Made by a program: the position numbers and the translations under genes. From assembly GCF_029338195.1 (NCBI RefSeq), contig NZ_CP119780.1:220461-284460 (forward strand): a stretch of DNA of 64,000 nt, in the 5' to 3' direction. Origin of the DNA: Haloarcula litorea (GTDB taxonomy: Archaea > Halobacteriota > Halobacteria > Halobacteriales > Haloarculaceae). The notes under the pieces are model-generated. The model saw nothing but the letters and a program-made list of their open reading frames with translations. It was not told the origin of the DNA and did not search any database. How positions within the stretch are numbered: the stretch's first letter is position 1; each line of letters opens with the position of its first letter. This document shows, in pieces, positions 7,899 to 16,070 of the stretch.

Positions 7899-10112
7899 TC
7901 ACTCCACGTCGGACTCGGCGACGAGCCGGCGATCGGGGAACCCCGGGTCGGTCACCTCGACGGTGGCCGTCCCCCGCGTGTCGGCGGCCGACCGACCCAC
8001 CGCGAGGTCGAAGCGGCCCGGCTCGACGGTCAGTCGGCCGTCGGCGTCGTGGCACCCGAGCGCGGCCGCCGGCAGGTCGAACCGGACCGTCCGGCGCTCG
8101 CCGGCCCCGAGGTCGAGCCGCCGGAAACCGACCAGTTCGCGTTCGGGCCGGACGACGCTCGACACCGGGTCGCGGGCGTACAGCTGGACCACTTCGCTCC
8201 CGGGTCGGTCGGCGACGTTCTCGACGGGCACCGAGACCGTCGTCCGACCGTCGCCGGCCATCTCCCCGGTCGCCACCGACACCTCGCCGTAGGCGAACGC
8301 AGCGTAGCTCTCGCCGTGGCCGAACGGGAACAGCGGGCCGCCGTCGTGGAAGACGTAGCCCCCGCGGGAGAGCGGCGGCTGCCGGTAGTCGACCGGCAGG
8401 TGGCCCGCCGTCCGGGGGAGCGAGACCGGCAGTCGCCCGCCGGGGTCGGCACCCAGCAACACGTCCGCGACGGCCTCGCCGCCGGCCTGCCCGGGGAGCC
8501 ACGCGGCGACCGTCGCGGCCGCCGTCTCGGTCAGGTCGGGGACCGCGAACGGCCGGCCGCCGACGAGGACCGCCACGACGGGCGTACCGGTCGCTGCGAC
8601 CCGCTCGACGAGGGTGGCTTGCCGTCCCGGGAGGCCGAGCGTCGCCCGGTCCAGCGCCTCGCCCGCGGTGCCCGAGGAGTCCCGCTCGACGTCGATGCCG
8701 GAGCGCCCACCGACGACGGCGACCGCGACCTCGGCGTCCGCGGCGAGGGCGGCGGCGCGTTCGATCCCTCGCTCGTCGTCGGGGCTCGGACGGACGCCAC
8801 AGCCGCGTGCGTGACCGGCCACGTCGACGCGCTCCCGGAGCGCCGCCAGCGGCGTCGTCACGTCGGGGCCGGCGTCCGCGCCCTCCGCGCCGGCGTAGGA
8901 GTAGTTGCCAAGCAGCGCCCGCGGCGCGTCTGCGTTCGGACCGACGACGGCGACGGATTCGTCGCCCGACAGCGGGAGCACTCCGTCGTTCGCGAGCAGG
9001 ACCTGAGACCGCCGAGCGGCCCGGCGAGCGAGCGCGTGGACCGCGTCCCTCCCGAAGGCCTCGGCCGCGGCGTCGGGGTCGGGCGCTGGGTCGTCGAACA
9101 GCCCGGCCGCGACCTTCTGTCGGAGGTGCCGGCCGACGGCGCGGTCGACGAGCGACTCGGGCAGTTCGCCGCGTTCGACGGCGGTGACGAGCCGGTCGCC
9201 GAAGCACTCGGTCTCGGGCAGTTCCACGTCGACGCCGGCCGACAGCGCCGCCACGCCGGCCGCTCGCCGGTCGGGCACGACGCCGTGTTCCTCGGCCAGT
9301 TGCTCGATACCGCGACCGTCCGAGACGACGGTGCCCGCGAACCCCCACTCCTCGCGCAGGAGGTCGGTCAGCAGTCGCTCGTTCGCGTGGCAGGGCACCC
9401 CGTCGACGGCGTTGTACGCGGCCATCACCGAGGGCGCGCCGGCCGCGACGCCCGCCCGGAACGGGCGCAGGTCGGCGTCGCGCATCTCGGACAGCGACGC
9501 CGTCGGAGCCGCGCGGTTCCGGCCGCCCGCCGGGCGGCCGTGGCCGGCGAAGTGCTTGAGCGTCGGGTCGACGCCGCCGTCGCGCAGGCCCGCGACGACG
9601 GCGGCGGTCAGCCGGCTCGCCAGCGCCGGGTCCTCGCCGAAGGTCTCCTCGGTGCGGCCCCACCGCGGGTCGACGCCGAGGTCCGCCACCGGCGCGAGCG
9701 TGAGTCGGCAGCCGACGGCCCGGAGCTGCGTTGCGACGGCGCGGGCGAGGTCGCGAGCGAGGGCGGGGTCCCAGCTACTGGCGACACCGATGGGCTGGGG
9801 GACCGTCGCGCCCCGACGACCGGCGTAGCCACAGAGCCCCTCCTCGCGGACGAACGCCGGGACCCCCTGGGGCGTCTCGGTCCGGAGGAACGCCTGGAGA
9901 TCGGCCACGGCGCGGGCCAGCGCGGGCGGATCCAGTCCGCTCTCGCGGCCGACTCGCGTCACTCGGCCCACGCCGTCGGGGATCGCCTCGCGTGCGCGGA
10001 CCGGACTGAACGACCCGTCTTCGAGGAGCGTCCCGATGCGGACGCTCCCCAGCTGGGCGACCTTCTCCGTGAGCGAGAGCCGTTCGAGGAGCGTGTCGAC
10101 ATCCGGCTGCAT
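7899..10112 (-). CDS. Glycoside hydrolase family 3 (beta-glucosidase/beta-xylosidase)
   Basis: A 737-aa GH3 enzyme. The N-terminal barrel shows APVADLGVDPRWGRTEETFGEDP, KHFAGHG and the nucleophile in TVVSDGRGIEQL (Asp265). A C-terminal domain follows with PFGHGESYAAFAYG, ending in a fibronectin-III-like domain. No signal peptide is visible, so it should act in the cytoplasm on imported oligosaccharides or glycosides. It is divergent from the GH31 gene, and the TATA-like TTTAT at 10140-10144 supports ATG 10112. The substrate (beta-glucoside or beta-xyloside) cannot be read from sequence, but the neighbourhood favours xylosides or xyloglucan fragments. Confidence 0.9.
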   Translation of the reverse strand: MQPDVDTLLERLSLTEKVAQLGSVRIGTLLEDGSFSPVRAREAIPDGVGRVTRVGRESGLDPPALARAVADLQAFLRTETPQGVPAFVREEGLCGYAGRRGATVPQPIGVASSWDPALARDLARAVATQLRAVGCRLTLAPVADLGVDPRWGRTEETFGEDPALASRLTAAVVAGLRDGGVDPTLKHFAGHGRPAGGRNRAAPTASLSEMRDADLRPFRAGVAAGAPSVMAAYNAVDGVPCHANERLLTDLLREEWGFAGTVVSDGRGIEQLAEEHGVVPDRRAAGVAALSAGVDVELPETECFGDRLVTAVERGELPESLVDRAVGRHLRQKVAAGLFDDPAPDPDAAAEAFGRDAVHALARRAARRSQVLLANDGVLPLSGDESVAVVGPNADAPRALLGNYSYAGAEGADAGPDVTTPLAALRERVDVAGHARGCGVRPSPDDERGIERAAALAADAEVAVAVVGGRSGIDVERDSSGTAGEALDRATLGLPGRQATLVERVAATGTPVVAVLVGGRPFAVPDLTETAAATVAAWLPGQAGGEAVADVLLGADPGGRLPVSLPRTAGHLPVDYRQPPLSRGGYVFHDGGPLFPFGHGESYAAFAYGEVSVATGEMAGDGRTTVSVPVENVADRPGSEVVQLYARDPVSSVVRPERELVGFRRLDLGAGERRTVRFDLPAAALGCHDADGRLTVEPGRFDLAVGRSAADTRGTATVEVTDPGFPDRRLVAESDVE

Positions 10113-10139
10113 ACGCGTCCGACTTGGAGCAGTACCCCG

Positions 10140-10171
10140 ATAAACACCGGGGACGACGGGGTAGATTTATA
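10140..10171. promoter_or_regulatory. Divergent promoters of the GH3 and GH31 genes
   Basis: TTTAT on the minus strand (10140-10144) serves GH3 with ATG 10112, and TTTATA on the plus strand (10166-10171) serves GH31 with ATG 10196. Both are 26-30 nt from the start codon. The two glycosidases are therefore likely controlled from one short region. Confidence 0.55.
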
Positions 10172-10195
10172 TCGGAGAGCGTCCCCCTCGAACAC

Positions 10196-12532
10196 ATGAC
10201 GAGCGAACGCATCACTGTCGCCGGAGTCGACGAGTACGCCGTCGACGGGAACCGGATCCGCTTCGACTGTGCGATCGAGGCCCCGGAGACCGTCACGCCC
10301 CGGACCGTGCCGGTCGAGCTGACGTTCTACGACCCGCGGACGTTCCGCTTCGAACTCCAGGCCAACCCCGAGGTCCCCGACGTCGGCGAGTACCCGGACC
10401 TCGACACCGACGCCGTCGCGAGCGATCTCGACCTGACCGTCGCCGAGCGCGACGGGACGCTCACAGTCGAGACGGGCGTGCTGACCGTCGAGGTGGGGCT
10501 GGACGAGTGGACGTTCCGCGTGCTCGACGGAGACGAGACGGTGTTCGAGGAACAGCGGGACGACCCCGACGTGTTCGGCCGGCCCCGCGTCGGACCGCTG
10601 GGGTTCGCCCAAGAGGAGATCAACCACAACCCCCGGCGGGTCAGCGAGACGGCCACCTCGTTCGGTCTCGCCCCCGACGAGAAGATCTACGGCGCGGGCG
10701 AGCAGTTCGTCGAGTTCGACCGGCGCGGCCGGGAGCTGGACCTCTGGCACGAGGAGCCGCTGGGCACCGAGACCGAGCGGGCCTACAAGAACATCCCCTT
10801 CTACCTCTCGACGCGCGGGTACGGCCTGTTGCTCGACACCACCAACCGCGTCCGCTTCGACTTCGGCAAGCGATCGACGGCCTCCGGGACGATGTCGGTC
10901 GACGACGACACGCTCTCGTTCCTGTTCTTCTACGGGCCGGAGTTCCGGGACGTGCTCCAGCGGTACACCGCCGTCACCGGCCGCCCGAGCCGACCGCCGA
11001 AGTGGAGCTTCGGGACCTGGATGTCCCGGCTCGGCTACGAATCCCGCGAGGAACTGGAGGACGTCGCGACACGGCTCCGGGACGAGCGGATCCCGAGCGA
11101 CGTGCTCCACCTCGACCCGTTCTGGATGCGCGACCGCTCCTCGACCGACCTGGAGTGGGACACCGACCAGTTCCAGGACCCCGAGGGGATGATCGAGAAC
11201 CTCCACGCCGAGCAGTTCCGGCTCTCGCTGTGGGAACACCCCCACGTCCCCGTCGGGAGCGACGCCTTCGAACACTGCGTCGAGGAGGGGTACTTCGTCA
11301 CCGACGGCACCGGTGCCCCGTACGTGATGGACAACACCTGTCAGGGGGACTACCGCGGCGCGATGGTCGACTTCACGGACCCCGACGCCGTCGAGTGGTG
11401 GAAGGACAAGCACCGCAGACTGCTCGATCAGGGGGTCGACGTGTTCAAGACCGACTACGGCGAGTACGTCCCCGAAGACGCCGTCTTCGCGAACGGGCAG
11501 AGCGGGAAATCGATGCACAACCTCTACCCGTACCTCTACAACAAGGCCGTCTACGAGGCGGTCGGCGAGGTCAACGGCCCCGACGAGGCGCTGGTCTGGG
11601 GGCGGTCGGCCTGGACCGGGAGTCAGCGGTTCCCGATGCACTGGGGCGGGGACCCACAGACCAGCTGGAACGGGATGGCCGCCGCGCTCCGCGGTGGGCT
11701 CTCGGCCTCGCTGTCGGGCATCGCCTTCTGGAGCCACGACATCGGCGGCTTCCGCGGCACGCCCTCTGACCCGCTGTACGTCCGCTGGGCGCAGTTCGGG
11801 CTGCTGTCCTCGAACGCCCGCTGTCACGGCACCACGCCGCGGGAACCCTGGGCGTTCGGCGAGGAGGCGGTCGAGATCTTCCGCGAGTACGCCGAGGTCC
11901 GCTACAGCCTGCTGCCGTACATCTACACCTACGCGGAGGTGGCCGCGCGCACGGGCCTGCCCGTCGTGCGCCCGCTCGTCCTGGAGTACCAGGACGACCC
12001 GACGGTCCACCGGCTGGACACCCAGTACCTGCTGGGCGAGGACGTCCTCGTCGCGCCCGTGTTCACCGACAGCGGGGAGCGGTCGGTGTACCTCCCCGAT
12101 GGCGAGTGGCGCGACTACTGGACCGACGACCGGTACGAGGGCGGTCGAACGGTCGACGTCGACGTCGCCCTCGCGGACCTGCCGCTGTTCCTCCGGGCCG
12201 GTAGCGTCGTCCCGCGGCGCGAGCCGACCCAGTCCGTCCGGGCGGGGACGCCACGGGAACTGGAACTCGTCGCGACCCTCGACGGCGGCGCGGCCGAAGG
12301 CCGGTTCTACGACGCCGACGCCGACGAACTGGTCACCGTCGAGCTGACCAGCGACGGCGGGACGCTGGCCGTCGACCTCGGGGACGTCAGCGCCGAGCAG
12401 GTGACGATCGCCGTCGATGGCGCGGAGCCGGACATGGTCGTCGTGGACGGCGACGAGGCGGTCCGGACCGACGACGCCCCCGGCTCGGGCGAGTGGCGAG
12501 CGACGGACGAGGGGTGCGTGATCGTCGGGTAG
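10196..12532 (+). CDS. Glycoside hydrolase family 31, alpha-xylosidase-like
   Basis: A 778-aa GH31 enzyme. The frame opens earlier (10124), but ATG 10196 has the leaderless promoter. The nucleophile is Asp420 in VFKTDYGEYVP and the acid/base is Asp486 in FPMHWGGDPQT; the 66-residue gap equals that in E. coli YicI alpha-xylosidase (416/482), and the flanking VWGRSAWTGSQRFP is also YicI-like. There is no signal peptide, so it is cytoplasmic. It should release alpha-linked xylose, for example from xyloglucan-type oligosaccharides, feeding the aldonate dehydratase branch. A C-terminal beta domain (LPLFLRAGSVVPRRE) is complete. Confidence 0.9.
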   Translation: MTSERITVAGVDEYAVDGNRIRFDCAIEAPETVTPRTVPVELTFYDPRTFRFELQANPEVPDVGEYPDLDTDAVASDLDLTVAERDGTLTVETGVLTVEVGLDEWTFRVLDGDETVFEEQRDDPDVFGRPRVGPLGFAQEEINHNPRRVSETATSFGLAPDEKIYGAGEQFVEFDRRGRELDLWHEEPLGTETERAYKNIPFYLSTRGYGLLLDTTNRVRFDFGKRSTASGTMSVDDDTLSFLFFYGPEFRDVLQRYTAVTGRPSRPPKWSFGTWMSRLGYESREELEDVATRLRDERIPSDVLHLDPFWMRDRSSTDLEWDTDQFQDPEGMIENLHAEQFRLSLWEHPHVPVGSDAFEHCVEEGYFVTDGTGAPYVMDNTCQGDYRGAMVDFTDPDAVEWWKDKHRRLLDQGVDVFKTDYGEYVPEDAVFANGQSGKSMHNLYPYLYNKAVYEAVGEVNGPDEALVWGRSAWTGSQRFPMHWGGDPQTSWNGMAAALRGGLSASLSGIAFWSHDIGGFRGTPSDPLYVRWAQFGLLSSNARCHGTTPREPWAFGEEAVEIFREYAEVRYSLLPYIYTYAEVAARTGLPVVRPLVLEYQDDPTVHRLDTQYLLGEDVLVAPVFTDSGERSVYLPDGEWRDYWTDDRYEGGRTVDVDVALADLPLFLRAGSVVPRREPTQSVRAGTPRELELVATLDGGAAEGRFYDADADELVTVELTSDGGTLAVDLGDVSAEQVTIAVDGAEPDMVVVDGDEAVRTDDAPGSGEWRATDEGCVIVG

Positions 12533-12592
12533 CGAGGGGTGGATTTATTACCCGACGTGGTAAAGCTGGGGACAACGACAATCGGTGACACA

Positions 12593-13720
12593 ATGGGACG
12601 CTTACAACTACACGAGATGACGAAGGTGTTCGATTCGCCCGACGGCGAGATCGTCGCCGTCAACGACCTCGACATCACCGTCGAGGACGGAGAGTTCCTC
12701 GTCCTCGTCGGCCCGTCCGGCTGCGGGAAGTCGACGACGCTCCGCTGTATCGCCGGCCTGGAACAGGCCAGTTCCGGCCGCATCACGCTCGACGACCGGG
12801 ACATCACCTACAAGAAGCCCAAGGAGCGGGACATGGCGATGGTGTTCCAGAACTACGCCCTGTACCCGCACATGACCGTCCGACAGAACATCGGCTACGG
12901 GCTGAAGATCACGACCGACCTCTCGAAGGAGGACATCCAGCAACGGGTCGAGAGCACGGCCGAACTCCTCGAGATCGAGGACCTGCTGGAGAAAGAGCCC
13001 TCGGACCTCTCCGGGGGCCAGCAACAGCGCGTCGCGCTGGGCCGGGCCATCATCCGCGAGCCGGAGGTGTTCTTGATGGACGAGCCGCTGTCGAATCTGG
13101 ACGCGAAGCTCCGGACGACGATGCGCACCGAGATCCAACAGCTCCAGCAGGACATGGACATCACGACCATCTACGTCACCCACGACCAGACGGAGGCGAT
13201 GACGATGGGTGACCGCATCGCGATCCTGGACGGCGGGGAGCTGCAGCAGGTCGGCGAGCCACTGGAGTGCTACCACCGGCCGGTCAACCGCTTCGTCGCC
13301 GGCTTCATCGGGTCGCCGTCGATGAACTTCCTGTCGGTGCATCGCGAGGGCGACACGCTCGAACACGAGGAGTTCGACTACGAGATCGGCGAGTCCACGA
13401 TCGAGGCCGTCAGCGAGGCCAGCGACGATCTGACGCTCGGTATCCGGCCGGAACACATCCAGCTGGCCGAGGCCGGGGACCGCAACGCCGTCGAGACGGA
13501 GATCCAGGTCGTCGAGCCGATGGGCGAGGTGACCTACGCGTACTTCGAGATCGGCGGGCAGACCTACACCGCGAGCGTCGACGGCGAGCGCAGGATCAGT
13601 TCGGGCGAGACCGTCGACGTCGTCTTCCCGGAACGGAAGATCCACCTCTTCGACGGGAAGAGCGGCGCTGCGGTCAAGAACAGCGAGATCAGCGAGACCC
13701 CCGACACGCCGCGCGCCTGA
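12593..13720 (+). CDS. Sugar ABC transporter ATPase (UgpC/MsmK/MalK type)
   Basis: A 375-aa ATPase: Walker A GPSGCGKST at residues 40-48, Q-loop in MVFQNYALYPHMTV, signature LSGGQQQR, Walker B VFLMDEPLSNLD, H-loop TIYVTHDQTEAMT, and a C-terminal TOBE region (LGIRPEHIQLAE). ATG 12593 is chosen over an upstream ATG because MGRLQLHEMTKVF is the usual family start. It is separated from its probable permeases (3533-5354) by the glycosidase genes. UgpC-type ATPases often serve several importers, so it need not be dedicated. The IclR regulator follows after a short gap holding the first operator. Confidence 0.9.
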   Translation: MGRLQLHEMTKVFDSPDGEIVAVNDLDITVEDGEFLVLVGPSGCGKSTTLRCIAGLEQASSGRITLDDRDITYKKPKERDMAMVFQNYALYPHMTVRQNIGYGLKITTDLSKEDIQQRVESTAELLEIEDLLEKEPSDLSGGQQQRVALGRAIIREPEVFLMDEPLSNLDAKLRTTMRTEIQQLQQDMDITTIYVTHDQTEAMTMGDRIAILDGGELQQVGEPLECYHRPVNRFVAGFIGSPSMNFLSVHREGDTLEHEEFDYEIGESTIEAVSEASDDLTLGIRPEHIQLAEAGDRNAVETEIQVVEPMGEVTYAYFEIGGQTYTASVDGERRISSGETVDVVFPERKIHLFDGKSGAAVKNSEISETPDTPRA

Positions 13721-13733
13721 GCGGAACAGTCGG

Positions 13734-13760
13734 TCAAACGACCGTTTGATGATCGCAAAC
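13734..13760. promoter_or_regulatory. Operator cluster upstream of the IclR gene
   Basis: Two overlapping inverted repeats share the centre half-site: TCAAACG-AC-CGTTTGA (13734-13749) and GTTTG-N7-CAAAC (13744-13760). The second ends just before a TTAAGT box (about 13763-13768) that lies about 27 nt before ATG 13792, so a bound dimer would touch the promoter. The GTTTG-N7-CAAAC geometry recurs three times downstream of the gene. This suggests autoregulation. Confidence 0.6.
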
Positions 13761-13791
13761 AGTTAAGTTCTCGCTGTTCGTACGCCGAGAC

Positions 13792-14571
13792 ATGACAGAG
13801 CACGCGACGGGGGACGACACCGGACGGCGAATCAAGGCCGTCGAGAAGACGTGTACCATCCTCGAGACGCTCCGGGAACGCGACGGTGCCGGCGTCTCCG
13901 AACTCGCAGACGCCGTGGGCCTGTCGAAGGCGACGGTCCACAGCCACCTCGCGACGCTCGTCGACAACGAGTTCGTGGTCAAGCGGGGCGACACCTACGA
14001 GATCAGCCTCCGGTTCGTCGACATCGGCGAGTACGCGAAAAACGGGGTCGACATCTACGAGATCGCCGCCGAGGAGACCGAGACGCTCGCAGCGGAGACC
14101 GGCGAGGTCGCACAGTTCATGGTCGAGGAACACGGCCGCGGCGTCTACCTGCACAAGGCCAGCGGCGAGAAGGCGATCCAGACCGCCTCCTACACGGGCG
14201 ACCGCAAGGACCTGCACTGCACCGCACTCGGGAAGGCCATCCTCTCGCAGCTCTCCGCGGACCGCGTCGACGAGATCGTCGACCGCCACGGGATGCCCGC
14301 GCGCACGGAGAACACGATCACGGATCGGGACGAACTGTTCGCGGAACTGGAGGCCATCCGCGAGCGCGGCGTGGCCTTCGACGACGAGGAGATCCTCCGC
14401 GGACTGCGCTGTATCGCCGCACCGATCGAACACCCCAAGAGCGACCTGCCCGGTGCGATCAGCGTCTCCGGCCCGACGAACCGATTCAAGGGGGACCGGT
14501 TCCACGAGGAGCTGCCCGAGACGGTCCGCGGAGCCGCGAACGTCATCGAGGTCAACGCCACACAGGTCTGA
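13792..14571 (+). CDS. IclR family transcriptional regulator
   Basis: A 259-aa regulator. The N-terminal winged helix is at about residues 12-72 (GAGVSELADAVGLSKATVHSHLATL is the recognition region), and the C-terminal IclR effector domain contains GKAILSQL, GVAFDDEEILRGLRCIAAPI and a closing SVSGPTNRFKGDRF. Haloarchaeal XacR, which controls pentose genes, is of this type, and the adjoining glycosidase and dehydratase genes fit a similar role. Operators GTTTG-N7-CAAAC flank the gene on both sides. Confidence 0.9.
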   Translation: MTEHATGDDTGRRIKAVEKTCTILETLRERDGAGVSELADAVGLSKATVHSHLATLVDNEFVVKRGDTYEISLRFVDIGEYAKNGVDIYEIAAEETETLAAETGEVAQFMVEEHGRGVYLHKASGEKAIQTASYTGDRKDLHCTALGKAILSQLSADRVDEIVDRHGMPARTENTITDRDELFAELEAIRERGVAFDDEEILRGLRCIAAPIEHPKSDLPGAISVSGPTNRFKGDRFHEELPETVRGAANVIEVNATQV

Positions 14572-14573
14572 TC

Positions 14574-14590
14574 GTTTGCAGTCGTCAAAC
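14574..14590. promoter_or_regulatory. GTTTG-N7-CAAAC operator copy 2
   Basis: A perfect match to the 17-bp inverted repeat, starting three bases after the IclR stop codon. Confidence 0.5.
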
Positions 14591-14703
14591 ACGCAGTCTC
14601 CGCCGCCCGAACGGCGGTCGGCCCCGTTCTCCGCCTCAGTCCCCTATCCACTCCGTCTCCCGTTATATCTCGGTGTCCGAGTGGGGGCGTGCTCGGACTC
14701 GGC

Positions 14704-14720
14704 GTTTGCTGATCGCGAAC
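14704..14720. promoter_or_regulatory. GTTTG-N7-CGAAC operator copy 3
   Basis: One mismatch in the right arm. It lies 36 nt after a GTTATAT box, so it would cover the start of any transcript made from that box. Confidence 0.4.
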
Positions 14721-14845
14721 GGTACAGGGCGTATCGTTCGCAGAGCGAGGCCGGGTCGGGCGTCCAAACGTCGCCAACAACTCCAGATACCGCCGATATG
14801 TGCCGTCTGACGCTGACGGCCCGGAGTCGATCTGTGTTCGACACC

Positions 14846-14862
14846 GTTTGACGAGTGCAAAT
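14846..14862. promoter_or_regulatory. GTTTG-N7-CAAAT operator copy 4
   Basis: One mismatch in the last base of the right arm. It is 142 nt after copy 3, with no gene nearby. Confidence 0.35.
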
Positions 14863-15559
14863 CCGCGTTCCCGTGCTAGTCGTTTCAGCGCCAATTGATA
14901 ACAGTTGTACTTCCGTTACTGGTGTCGAACGCGACGATCCGGAGGGGAGGGTGACGCCGTGCTCTGTGCATAAACAGCAGTACGTCTGTTATTCGGTTCG
15001 TGCTCTCGGCCGCCGGCAGGGCTGTCGGCCCGGTTCGTGATCCGCCGTCAGCGGCGTGGCGGTCCGCCAGGCCGGCTGTGGTTCCATCGCGCCCCGTTCC
15101 CGGGAGCGAATCGTGCTCCCCGGTGTTCCGCCGGGCTCACCGGACACGATCGCAGTTCGCGTCCGCCCGGTCGGGGGGACTGACGAGACACCCCGTGGTC
15201 CGCTCGTATCCGATCCCGTCGTCGGGCTGTCGTTCACCGTGCGTCCCGAGACCTCATCAGACACCGAAGGCCGCCGGAACGCTCCCCATCAGTCATATCT
15301 AGATATAGTATTCAAAAGTGGTACTTTCGGATACCGTGACCGTACACCCGATCGCCGCGGCAGCGCCCACAGTGTCGGTTTCGTTCCGCAGACCCGGAGT
15401 CGGCTGGTCGGCAGGGCGGTGGGAGACAGATCCGCGAGACCAGTGAGACGGCTCACACGCCCGCATCCGACCGGTTTCGCCGCTGCGACGAGTCCCGGGA
15501 CCACTCGCCGCTCCATCGAACGAACTATGCTGGATCAGCTGACGGAAAGTCGTCGTGCT

Positions 15560-15770
15560 ACCGAACATATCTATCGGTTTTCTACTCTTTATTAGATCTA
15601 TATGGCGGAGTTTCGCTAATATCTTGTTTTTGTTGTCTTTTTACACCGATGACCTCCACTCTCTATCGATAGGGACAGAGGATCGTCTCTCGTCGCAGTT
15701 CGCCACTCGATCGTATTCTATATCTTACTATATCGTAAAATTCAAAGATATCTGTTTTTTCTGAGTGGCG
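15560..15770. other. AT-rich island with T-runs and a tandem 10-mer
   Basis: About 200 bases far richer in A+T than the surroundings, with several T-runs (TTTTTG, CTTTTTA, GTTTTTTC) and a near-perfect tandem repeat CTATATCTTA/CTATATCGTA at 15718-15737. It has the look of a termination or regulatory zone or of foreign or decayed DNA. No ORF is supported. Confidence 0.4.
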
Positions 15771-16070
15771 GTCGAGCATCCCCCGTGTCGCCACCACGCC
15801 GCTCCCTTCGACGGGCCGCAGTACCGGTCGGTGGCCGATACGCGGCCGATGCATCCGGAAACCGGAGTCGCCGTTTCGACGGCCAGAACGCCGTATGTCG
15901 GGCAGACGGGGAGCCGGTAGGCGTTTCCCGGCCCGTCGTCGCAGGTCGCTAGCTGAGACCGGGCGGATCCCACACGGACGGGCAGAGTCCGACCGGAGTC
16001 GTGCCCGTGCGACCCGCTCGGTAGCGCCACGTATAATTACCCGCCGAGTCAACCCACGACCGACCTACCG

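Larger units (their letters stand above)
14572..16070. other. 1.5-kb gene-free region with orphan operators and an AT-rich island
   Basis: No convincing protein: the open frames are short and arginine-rich, unlike this acidic proteome. It holds three copies of the 17-bp operator (listed separately), a GTTATAT box at 14662-14668, a TATCTAGATA palindrome at 15296-15305, and an AT-rich island at about 15560-15770. It may contain untranslated RNA or a decayed gene. Confidence 0.6.

Noticed and set aside
7612..9663. 683-codon frame on the minus strand
   Set aside because: Arginine-rich translation overlapping GH3 in another frame; GC-rich codon shadow.
7872..10199. 775-codon frame on the plus strand opposite GH3
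   Set aside because: Antisense shadow of the GH3 gene, low in family motifs and implausible in composition.
9959..12010. 683-codon frame antisense to GH31
   Set aside because: Complement of a strongly supported GH31 gene.
14600..15600. Several frames of 60-180 codons in the gene-free region
   Set aside because: Basic, Ser/Arg-rich, without a promoter at the right distance or any known motif.
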